Shown one piece after another: positions 1 to 6,570 of a stretch of 10,700 bases of DNA. The notes below the pieces were generated by a model. The model was not told where the DNA came from. It saw only the letters and a program-made list of their open reading frames with translations, and did no database searches. Origin of the DNA: an uncultured Porphyromonas sp. (GTDB taxonomy: Bacteria; Bacteroidota; Bacteroidia; Bacteroidales; Porphyromonadaceae); the NCBI GenBank assembly GCA_945965245.1, contig CAMFNC010000139.1, positions 1-10,700 of the forward strand, read 5' to 3'. Numbering within the stretch: the stretch's first letter is position 1; every line of letters begins with the position of its first letter. The position numbers and the translations under genes were made by a program.

Positions 1-68
1 TCAAATGTTTCGACATAATTTTACTGTTTTTTGACCTCTCCGAGTGTCAACTTTTTCAGTACATGTCA
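1..68 (-). mobile_element. End of an IS3-like insertion sequence running off the left edge
   Basis: Read on the minus strand from position 68 inward, the sequence begins TGACATGTACTGAAAAAGTT. This resembles the TGTACTG...AAAAGTTG tips of IS3/IS150-type elements as I know them. A 38-bp related copy in the opposite orientation lies at 10498-10535. A minus-strand ATG at 16-14 opens a frame reading MSKHL to the window edge, about 50 bp in from the tip, which is where the first transposase ORF of an IS3-type element usually starts. That makes this the left (upstream) end of a leftward-transcribed element. The family assignment rests only on the terminal repeat; the coding part is too short to identify. 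Confidence 0.5.
31..68 (-). repeat. Terminal inverted repeat, left copy
   Basis: These 38 bp match the reverse complement of 10498-10535 at 33 of 39 alignment columns, with four substitutions and two single-base indels. The outermost 17 bp differ at one base only (TGACRTGTACTGAAAAA). Similarity ends beyond the 38 bp, as expected when one copy is the left and the other the right end of the same or a related element. The tip faces lon, so the element body lies to the left. Confidence 0.65.
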
Positions 69-82
69 GTTCGGGTTATTTA

Positions 83-169
83 TTGTAATTTTACATCATA
101 TTTATATTTACGAAAAGGAAAAAGCATGTCCATTCTATCAATTGGCATGATTTTTGTAATTTTTCATCA
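83..169. promoter_or_regulatory. Lon leader with two copies of a palindromic 16-bp motif
   Basis: TTGTAATTTTWCATCA occurs at 83-98 and again at 154-169, differing at one base, with 71 bp between the copies. Each copy contains TGTAA-TT-TTACA or a one-mismatch version (84-95 and 155-166), a dyad typical of a dimeric repressor or activator site. A TATATTTA stretch at 103-110 resembles the Bacteroidetes TAnnTTTG box, but no convincing -33 element accompanies it. The stretch is very AT-rich, so chance similarity is possible. That this controls lon is inferred from position alone. Confidence 0.35.
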
Positions 170-200
170 GAGATATAAATCAAAACAGTATAGGTATTAT

Positions 201-2651
201 ATGATTATAAAAAACAAAGAACATCGCTTCATGCTGGACGAAGGAGAAGATGGAGGGTTTCCCCTGGCGTTTCCGATTATCACGATGTTTGAAAAAGACG
301 ACGACTTTTCCATTAAACCGGATGAGTTATCGGAAGAATTACCCATTCTGGCTCTCCGGAACATGATACTATTTCCCGGATTGGCTATACCCATTTTGGT
401 TGGTAGAGATAAATCCCTCAAAATAATTCAGCAAGCCAATAAAAAGAAAATATATTTTGGAGTTGTGAGCCAAAAAGATGCCACGGTGGAAGACCCCGAA
501 ATTGACGATCTCTATCGTATCGGAGTGATTGCCGAGGTTTTGCGTGTGGTGGAGATGCCTGATGGTACCACCACAGCCATCATACAAGGCCGACAGAGAT
601 TCAAATTGCTTGACCTCTGCAAAAACAAACCCTATTTGGCAGGACACTACGAACTTCTGCCGTTTAAAATGCCGCTCAAGAGCGACAAGGAATTCTCTGC
701 CTTGGTTTCCACAGTACAAGAACTGACCATGCGCATGATTGCCCAAGTAAGCGATCAAGTGCCCGCCGAGGTATTCACAGCTCTTCAAAACAATAAAAAC
801 CCCATTTATGCCATCAACTTTGCCTGCGCCAATGTGAGCGACTCAGTGGAAGAGAAGCAAGCCTTGCTGGAAATTGATGATTTTAAGAAACGCGCATACA
901 AGCTACTGGTTCTTCAGCACAAGCAAATACAAATATTAGAGTTGAAGGCCAATATCCAATCCAAAACGCGCGAAGAGATGGATAAGCAGCAAAAGGAATA
1001 CTTCCTGCAGCAACAAATCAAAACCATCCAAGAAGAATTGGGTGGCAGCATGAATGAATTGGATATTCAAGAGCTGAGAAAAAAAGCCAACGAAAAAGAA
1101 TGGAGTGCAGAAGTGGAAGCTGTATTTGTCCGCGAATTGAACAAGTTGGAAAGACTGCATCCTCAAAGTCCGGACTACTCGGTTCAACTGCAATACTTGC
1201 AAGCCATTGTGGACTTACCTTGGAATAAATTCAGCACCGATAACTTTAATCTGGCTCGTGCACAAAAAATATTAGATCGTGATCACTTTGGCTTGGAAAA
1301 AGTGAAGGAAAGAATCGTGGAGCATTTGGCCATACTGAAACTGAAGAAGAACATGAAATCGCCTATCATCTGCCTATATGGTCCTCCGGGTGTGGGTAAG
1401 ACGTCTTTGGGTAAAAGTATTGCCGAAAGTATCGGACGAAAGTATGTGCGTGTTTCATTGGGTGGTGTGCATGATGAAGCGGAAATCCGAGGTCATCGCC
1501 GCACTTATATCGGAGCCATGTGTGGTCGTATCATTCAAGGCATTCAACGCTCGGGCACGAGCAATCCGGTGTTTGTTTTGGATGAAATCGACAAATTGGG
1601 TAATGACTTCAAAGGCGACCCGTCTTCTGCTCTACTTGAAGTTTTGGATCCGGAACAAAACTCGGCTTTTCATGACAATTATCTGGACATTGATTATGAC
1701 CTAAGCCATGTACTATTCATTGCCACAGCCAATAATCTGAGCATTATCCCCCAACCTCTGCGCGACCGCATGGAGCTTATAGAAGTTTCCGGATACATCA
1801 CCGAAGAAAAAATTCAAATTGCCAAAAAGCATTTGATTCCCAAGATTTTGGAGGAACATGGTTTCGACAAAAAAGAGATCAAATTCCCCGCCAAAATCAT
1901 TGAAAGAATCATTGAGGATTATACTCGCGAAAGTGGTGTGCGCACATTGGAAAAGCGAATTGCTACCATTATCCGAAAAATTGCAAGACAAAAGGTGGAG
2001 TATGAAAGCTATAATATGAGCCTGCAGTTCGAAGATTTGAAAACATATTTGGGTGCACCCATGTACTCCCGGGAGCAATATCAAACCAATGAGTATGCTG
2101 GTGTGGTTACGGGTCTGGCTTGGACCAGTGTGGGTGGCGAAATTCTTTTCATAGAAAGTAGCTTGCACCCTGGGACAACCGGGAAACTGACTCTGACCGG
2201 CAATCTGGGAGATGTGATGAAAGAATCTGCCATTTTGGGTATGGACTATATACGCGCTCACACTGAAGATTTCGGCATCAACGAGGACATGCTCAAAGAC
2301 AAGGAAGTGCACATTCATGTGCCGGAAGGTGCTATTCCCAAAGATGGTCCCAGTGCAGGTATCACCATGGTGACTTCGCTGATTTCGGCTATTACTAAAC
2401 GTAAGGTAAGACCATTTATAGCTATGACCGGTGAAATCACACTGCGCGGAAAGGTAATGCCTGTGGGAGGTATTAAAGAGAAAATTTTGGCGGCAAAACG
2501 TGCCGGCATTAAAGAAATCATTCTTTCCGAAGAAAACCGTAAGGACATCGAGGAAATTAACCGAATTTATTTGGAAGGTTTGCAATTTCATCATGTATCG
2601 GATATCCACGAAGTGATAGACCTGGCGCTGATGGATGAAAAAGTTGAATAA
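201..2651 (+). CDS. lon: ATP-dependent protease Lon (LonA type)
   Basis: This is the cytoplasmic AAA+ serine protease that degrades misfolded and regulatory proteins. With the start at 201 it has 816 residues, normal for Bacteroidetes Lon. Residues about 40-245 are the N-terminal substrate-binding domain (starting ELPILALRNMILFPG), followed by a coiled-coil linker. The AAA+ module has Walker A GPPGVGKT at 394-401 and Walker B VFVLDEID at 457-464. The C-terminal protease domain has the Ser718 (DGPSAG) and Lys761 (GGIKEK) dyad, 43 residues apart as in E. coli Lon (Ser679/Lys722). The frame is open from ATG 63, but that codon lies in the insertion-sequence repeat and the extra residues do not look like Lon. 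ATG 126 has AAGGA just upstream and would add 25 hydrophobic-then-basic residues; ATG 231 is also possible. I chose 201 because the acidic stretch after it resembles related Lon N-termini. The next gene follows after 11 bp. Confidence 0.95.
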   Translation: MIIKNKEHRFMLDEGEDGGFPLAFPIITMFEKDDDFSIKPDELSEELPILALRNMILFPGLAIPILVGRDKSLKIIQQANKKKIYFGVVSQKDATVEDPEIDDLYRIGVIAEVLRVVEMPDGTTTAIIQGRQRFKLLDLCKNKPYLAGHYELLPFKMPLKSDKEFSALVSTVQELTMRMIAQVSDQVPAEVFTALQNNKNPIYAINFACANVSDSVEEKQALLEIDDFKKRAYKLLVLQHKQIQILELKANIQSKTREEMDKQQKEYFLQQQIKTIQEELGGSMNELDIQELRKKANEKEWSAEVEAVFVRELNKLERLHPQSPDYSVQLQYLQAIVDLPWNKFSTDNFNLARAQKILDRDHFGLEKVKERIVEHLAILKLKKNMKSPIICLYGPPGVGKTSLGKSIAESIGRKYVRVSLGGVHDEAEIRGHRRTYIGAMCGRIIQGIQRSGTSNPVFVLDEIDKLGNDFKGDPSSALLEVLDPEQNSAFHDNYLDIDYDLSHVLFIATANNLSIIPQPLRDRMELIEVSGYITEEKIQIAKKHLIPKILEEHGFDKKEIKFPAKIIERIIEDYTRESGVRTLEKRIATIIRKIARQKVEYESYNMSLQFEDLKTYLGAPMYSREQYQTNEYAGVVTGLAWTSVGGEILFIESSLHPGTTGKLTLTGNLGDVMKESAILGMDYIRAHTEDFGINEDMLKDKEVHIHVPEGAIPKDGPSAGITMVTSLISAITKRKVRPFIAMTGEITLRGKVMPVGGIKEKILAAKRAGIKEIILSEENRKDIEEINRIYLEGLQFHHVSDIHEVIDLALMDEKVE

Positions 2652-2662
2652 AAGCCAAAGAC

Positions 2663-3229
2663 ATGAACGAGATTATCAGTCAGGAAGCACGCACAGAAAA
2701 GGAAGTGCGTTGTGTAATAGCTCATTGCAGAGATTTATTTGCCAAGAAGCTGCATGACTATAAAACCAGTTGGCGTATTATGCGCCTGCGCTCGCTTACC
2801 GATCAGATTTATATCAAAGCTAATCGTATCCGCAGTATTGAAATCAATGGTGAAAATCGAGTAAATGAAGGTATAGTGCCAGAATTCATCGGCATGATTA
2901 ACTATGGCATTATTGCATTGATACAGATGCAAATGCCCCTGACTGATACACCGGATATTAGTGCCGAAGAGGCCTTGCAAAGATATGATGCGGAAGCTGA
3001 ACGCACCATCGGCTTGCTCATTGACAAAAATCACGATTATGGTGAGGCTTGGCGGCAAATGCGCATCTCTTCATTTGTGGATTTAATTTTAACCAAAGTG
3101 TATCGCACCAAGCAAATTGAAGATTTGAACGGTCAAACCCAAGTATCCGAAGGTGTGGATGCCAATTATATGGATATCATTAATTACAGCATTTTTGCTC
3201 TGATTAAATTAGGGGTACATGACTCGTAA
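2663..3229 (+). CDS. Tandem DUF1599 (nucleotide modification-associated) domain protein
   Basis: This 188-residue soluble protein consists of two copies of one domain. Residues about 29-90 and 122-183 align: both carry K-x-HDY at the start (29-33; 122-126), then WRxMR (37-41; 130-134), and both end in INY-x-I-x-ALI. The arrangement matches the DUF1599 protein found between lon and the BT_3928-type gene in Bacteroides. DUF1599 has, as I recall, been renamed a nucleotide modification-associated domain from gene context; no reaction is established. The conserved His, Asp, Tyr, Trp and Arg could form a ligand pocket, but that is inference. The gene starts 11 bp after lon and its last 11 bp overlap the next gene, so it is probably co-transcribed and translationally coupled. 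It has no signal peptide or membrane segment. Confidence 0.85.
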   Translation: MNEIISQEARTEKEVRCVIAHCRDLFAKKLHDYKTSWRIMRLRSLTDQIYIKANRIRSIEINGENRVNEGIVPEFIGMINYGIIALIQMQMPLTDTPDISAEEALQRYDAEAERTIGLLIDKNHDYGEAWRQMRISSFVDLILTKVYRTKQIEDLNGQTQVSEGVDANYMDIINYSIFALIKLGVHDS

Positions 3230-4499
3230 AGTGATTATTGTAGAGACAAGTCGCATTATTTTGGGTACTGTGTTCGTTTTATCGAGTACAGCAAAAGGGA
3301 TTGATCCCATGGGGTTATCCATTAAAATAGGCGAATATCTTTCAGCTTTGCATTTAACTTTTTTAGAACCATATTCTTTGGAATTGGGTATGATATTGTG
3401 TTTGGTAGAGTTCTCACTCGGAGCCTTGGTACTAATGGGTATTTACCGACATTGGGTTGTTCGCCTCACTTGGCTACTGATGTTATTCATGACACTCCTG
3501 ACACTATGGATTGCCTTGGCTAATCCGGTGGCGGATTGCGGTTGTTTCGGAGATTTAATCAAATTGACCCATCAACAGACTCTTTTCAAAAATATCATAC
3601 TTTTCGGGCTTTCATTCGTTTTGGTGGGTTCACCAAGAAAAATCAGCCGAATATTGAAGAAAGAGGAAATCTGGCCCATGGTTGGACTCATGGCTTTTGC
3701 TTTCGTTTTCTTTACTGTGAAAAACTATCGTCATCTACCCATGAAGGATTTCAGACCTTACCCCGTTGGTCTGAATCTGCAATCTGCTGTGGACGACGCC
3801 CATGTCAAGACGGAAGATGAGTACACTTTTGAGTTTATCTATTCCAAAGATGGTAAACTGAAAAGTTTTGACATGAACAATCTGCCGGATGATGGTTGGG
3901 AATTTGTGGAGCGAAAAGAAACATTGGTCAAAAAAGGTGAATCTGCTGCTTGGGTTGATTTTGTGCTATTCAACAGCAAAGGAGAAGAAGTTTCCGAACA
4001 TATTCTTCATCATCCCAAAGGAGCGATATTGGTCATGGCTCCATTTCTAGAGAAAGCCAATTGGAGTGCTGCGGAAAAATTAAATGCTTTATATCGGCAA
4101 GCCTTGGAACAAGGATACATCTTTTATGCCGTTTCAGCCTCTACTTATGAAGGAATCAGCCAATGGCGTCTGCAAACCAAATCCATTTATCCAATGCTCT
4201 TTATGGATGCAACCACCATCAAGACGATTGTGCGAGGCAATCCGGGATTGGTGCTGATTCGCAAAGGCATTATCGTAGACAAGTTAAATTACTTCGACAT
4301 TCCAAATATAAAACGAGCGAATAAATTCATCGACAAGGTGCTGAATCAAGAGAATACGCCATTCCGACACACTTGGACTGCCATTCCTCTTGGACTATGG
4401 ATTATGCTCACCCTTTTGGCAGCCATTAGGAGAATGCGTCGTGCTGGGAAGCTATCCCAACTCAAAGAACATAATACAGCTCACATTGATAAACTTTAA
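3219..4499 (+). CDS. BT_3928-family membrane protein: MauE/DoxX-like helices plus periplasmic thioredoxin-like part
   Basis: This 426-residue inner-membrane protein begins with hydrophobic segments at about 8-25, 50-75, 83-101, 121-137 and 151-166. The layout and the DCGCFGD motif (Cys107, Cys109) resemble the MauE/DoxX-like group, whose members have been linked to thiol redox or quinone chemistry. Residues about 195-380 are soluble, without cysteines, and look like a thioredoxin-type fold: a strand ending IYPMLFMDA, then RGNPGLVLIRKG with Pro342 where thioredoxins have the cis-proline. A last helix (386-403) anchors the C-terminus, followed by a basic tail. The family sits next to tpiA in Bacteroides, and its function is unknown to me. 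The start overlaps the end of the DUF1599 gene by 11 bp; tpiA follows after 11 bp. The thioredoxin-like call is from sequence pattern, without a structure search. Confidence 0.8.
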   Translation: MTRKVIIVETSRIILGTVFVLSSTAKGIDPMGLSIKIGEYLSALHLTFLEPYSLELGMILCLVEFSLGALVLMGIYRHWVVRLTWLLMLFMTLLTLWIALANPVADCGCFGDLIKLTHQQTLFKNIILFGLSFVLVGSPRKISRILKKEEIWPMVGLMAFAFVFFTVKNYRHLPMKDFRPYPVGLNLQSAVDDAHVKTEDEYTFEFIYSKDGKLKSFDMNNLPDDGWEFVERKETLVKKGESAAWVDFVLFNSKGEEVSEHILHHPKGAILVMAPFLEKANWSAAEKLNALYRQALEQGYIFYAVSASTYEGISQWRLQTKSIYPMLFMDATTIKTIVRGNPGLVLIRKGIIVDKLNYFDIPNIKRANKFIDKVLNQENTPFRHTWTAIPLGLWIMLTLLAAIRRMRRAGKLSQLKEHNTAHIDKL

Positions 4500-4510
4500 A
4501 TGACAAAGAC

Positions 4511-5269
4511 ATGAGAAAAAACATTGTAGCCGGAAACTGGAAAATGAATATGACCCTGCCAGAGGGCATTTCTTTGGCAAAAGGCTTGGACGAAGCGCTT
4601 AGAAACAAAGAACCCAAATGTGATGTAATCATTGGCACGCCGTTTATTCATTTGGCAACCATCTGCAACGAAATTGATTTGAAAAAAATCGGAGTTGCTG
4701 CTGAAAACTGCGCCGACCAAGAAAAGGGCGCATATACCGGCGAAGTTTCTGCCGCAATGGTGGCAAGCACCGGTGCTAAATACGTAATTATCGGTCACTC
4801 GGAACGTCGTGCCTATTATGGCGAAACATCCGATATTTTGACCAAAAAAGTAAATCTGGCCTTAGCTAACGGTCTGACTCCTATCTTTTGCGTAGGTGAA
4901 CAGAAAGAGGAACGTGAAGCCGGCGAGCACTTTGAAGTGGTTGAAAAACAGCTTAGCGAAGCCTTGTTCAATCTCTCTGCCGAAGATTTCAGCAAAATGA
5001 TTATTGCCTATGAACCTGTTTGGGCTATCGGCACCGGATTAACAGCCACAGCCGATCAAGCACAAGAAATTCATGCTCATATCCGTAGCGTAATTGCAAA
5101 ACAATACGACAAAACCATTGCAGAAGATTGCACCATCCTATATGGTGGCAGTTGCAATGGCGACAACGCCAAAGAACTCTTCAGTCGCCCCGACGTGGAT
5201 GGAGGTTTGATTGGTGGTGCATCTTTGGCCGTAGAAAAATTCATGCCCATTATCGAAGCCTTCGGCTAA
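4511..5269 (+). CDS. tpiA: Triosephosphate isomerase
   Basis: This cytoplasmic glycolytic enzyme interconverts dihydroxyacetone phosphate and glyceraldehyde 3-phosphate. At 252 residues it has the full length of the family's single TIM barrel. All active-site elements are present: Asn9 and Lys11 in GNWKMN, the electrophile His96 in IIGHSERR, the catalytic base Glu168 in AYEPVWAIGTG with the flexible loop 6 behind it, and the phosphate-binding YGGS (211-214) and GGLIGGASL (231-239). The start follows the previous stop by 11 bp and its context CAAAGAC-ATG equals that of the DUF1599 gene. A strong hairpin begins 11 bp after the stop, so the lon-tpiA unit may end here. Confidence 0.97.
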   Translation: MRKNIVAGNWKMNMTLPEGISLAKGLDEALRNKEPKCDVIIGTPFIHLATICNEIDLKKIGVAAENCADQEKGAYTGEVSAAMVASTGAKYVIIGHSERRAYYGETSDILTKKVNLALANGLTPIFCVGEQKEEREAGEHFEVVEKQLSEALFNLSAEDFSKMIIAYEPVWAIGTGLTATADQAQEIHAHIRSVIAKQYDKTIAEDCTILYGGSCNGDNAKELFSRPDVDGGLIGGASLAVEKFMPIIEAFG

Positions 5270-5279
5270 ACAATTTCAT

Positions 5280-5316
5280 ATCAGGCGCGCTTGTACAGTA
5301 TACAGGTGTGCCTGAT
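5280..5316 (+). terminator. Strong hairpin after tpiA, probable terminator or attenuator
   Basis: The 37 nt from ATCAGGCGCGC to GTGTGCCTGAT fold into a continuous 16-bp stem (13 Watson-Crick pairs and 3 G-U pairs) with a 5-nt loop. The stem starts 11 nt after the tpiA stop. The sequence after it, TATTTC, is only moderately U-rich, so termination may be partial. The next gene begins 25 nt downstream, so the hairpin could also reduce read-through or protect the tpiA mRNA end. Confidence 0.65.
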
Positions 5317-5341
5317 TATTTCATAGAGAAAATACAAATCA

Positions 5342-5872
5342 ATGAAACGATTTATCCTAAAACTATTCTTAATGACTCTGCCCATGACACTGTGGGCACA
5401 GAGTAATGCCCCGGAAAAAGTGGCTCCCGTATCCATTTTTGAAGCTCTGCAAAGTTATACTCCGGGCGAAGGGTCTGTGACCATTCACCAATCGGCAGAT
5501 GTGCTTAGCCGCGTGGGACGCGTAAAGATGCGCACAAACTCGGTTTTAGGACATGAGGGAAACATATATACTGTATCCGGTTTTCGCATCCAAGCCTATA
5601 CCGGCAACTCCTCAAAATCAAAAAATGAAGTCAATGCCCGCTCTCAACAAATCGGAAGATTCTTCCCCGAACTGAATCGATATATCAGCTATAAAGCTCC
5701 TTTCTGGCAATTGCAGGTGGGCGATTTCCTAACTCGCACAGAAGCCATCAAGACACAAAAAGCCATGAAGGAGGCCATTCCGTCAATCTCTCGCGAGCTT
5801 TATGTAATTCCGGAAAAAGTACGTATTCGCAATTACAATCCGGTAATTGAGGGTGGTGGCAATATAGAATAA
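5342..5872 (+). CDS. Secreted SPOR-domain protein
   Basis: This 176-residue protein has a clear signal peptide: KR at the start, a hydrophobic core, and likely cleavage after Ala19 in LWA-QS. There is no lipobox cysteine, so it should be a free periplasmic protein. Residues about 75-160 look like a SPOR domain, with FRIQAYTGN (81-89) on the first strand and FWQLQVGDF (121-129) in the place of the typical VQVGxF motif. SPOR domains bind glycan strands lacking stem peptides, and in other bacteria act at division sites; that role is inferred from the family. The gene lies between tpiA and folE as in Bacteroides. The start is 25 nt after the tpiA hairpin with no strong ribosome binding site. Confidence 0.85.
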   Translation: MKRFILKLFLMTLPMTLWAQSNAPEKVAPVSIFEALQSYTPGEGSVTIHQSADVLSRVGRVKMRTNSVLGHEGNIYTVSGFRIQAYTGNSSKSKNEVNARSQQIGRFFPELNRYISYKAPFWQLQVGDFLTRTEAIKTQKAMKEAIPSISRELYVIPEKVRIRNYNPVIEGGGNIE

Positions 5873-5933
5873 TCCGCATCAAAAATCTATTTTTCGCTTG
5901 ACTTCATTCCAAAGCCAAGTTATTTTAATCAAT

Positions 5934-6524
5934 ATGGATAACAAGTATCAAGACCTATCTACCGAAGAGAGAGAACTCGCCCTGCGCGAACATTATCGCG
6001 AAGCCCTATTGCTGTTGGGTGAAGACCCTGAGCGTGAAGGACTGGCAAAGACCCCGAAACGCGTGACAAAAGCCATGCAGTTTCTGACACAGGGTTATAA
6101 CCAAGACCCGGAAGCCATTTTACGCTCTGCTATGTTCAAAGAAGATTACAAACAGATGGTCATCGTAAAAGACATAGACTTCTACTCTTTGTGTGAGCAT
6201 CATATTCTGCCTTTTTATGGCAAAGCCCATATCGGATATATCCCCAACGGCTATATCACGGGCTTGAGCAAACTGCCTCGAGTGGTGGATGTATTTGCTC
6301 GCAGACTGCAAGTGCAAGAGCGACTAACCACCCAAATCAAAGAGTGCATTGAGAATACGTTGAAACCTTTGGGTGTAATTGTGGTTTTGGAAGCTCAACA
6401 CATGTGTATGCAGATGCGTGGTGTGCAGAAACAAAACTCCATAACCACCACCAGCGACTTTACCGGCGCATTCAAAGAAGCCAAAACTCGTGAAGAGTTT
6501 TTAAATCTTATCAAGAGCAAATAA
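5934..6524 (+). CDS. folE: GTP cyclohydrolase I
   Basis: FolE hydrolyses GTP to 7,8-dihydroneopterin triphosphate, the first step of tetrahydrofolate and pterin synthesis; it works as a cytoplasmic decamer. From ATG 5934 the protein has 196 residues. The zinc ligands are visible as Cys87 and His90 in SLCEHHILPF and Cys158 in QHMCMQMRGV. The GKAHIGYIP and GLSKLPRVVDVFARRLQVQE signatures of the family are intact. The frame extends upstream to TTG 5898, adding 12 residues, but ATG 5934 fits the usual N-terminus and is preferred. It follows the SPOR gene by 61 bp, without a convincing promoter between, so it may share the upstream transcript. Confidence 0.96.
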   Translation: MDNKYQDLSTEERELALREHYREALLLLGEDPEREGLAKTPKRVTKAMQFLTQGYNQDPEAILRSAMFKEDYKQMVIVKDIDFYSLCEHHILPFYGKAHIGYIPNGYITGLSKLPRVVDVFARRLQVQERLTTQIKECIENTLKPLGVIVVLEAQHMCMQMRGVQKQNSITTTSDFTGAFKEAKTREEFLNLIKSK

Positions 6525-6570
6525 AAGTTCTCCTCTCCCCACTCCCTACCTCATACCTGCAATTCCGGCA
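6525..6570 (+). other. Pyrimidine-rich leader of the TPR gene
   Basis: The 46 bp between folE and the TPR gene are strongly C/T-biased on the coding strand (for example TTCTCCTCTCCCCACTCCC) and contain no purine-rich ribosome binding site and no clear promoter. No hairpin is evident. It may simply be a translation leader with S1-type or unstructured initiation. Confidence 0.4.

Noticed and set aside
16..24. Third copy of the TAATTTTAC core from the lon leader
   Set aside because: The match is 9 bp in AT-rich DNA with no flanking similarity, and it lies inside the insertion element.
1713..2609. 298-codon open frame on the minus strand
   Set aside because: It lies wholly inside the Lon protease domain, whose Ser/Lys dyad and family motifs are intact; the antisense product has no recognisable domain.
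5898..5933. TTG start giving folE 12 extra residues
   Set aside because: The ATG at 5934 gives a normal FolE N-terminus; the extension is not typical and TTG is a poorer start.
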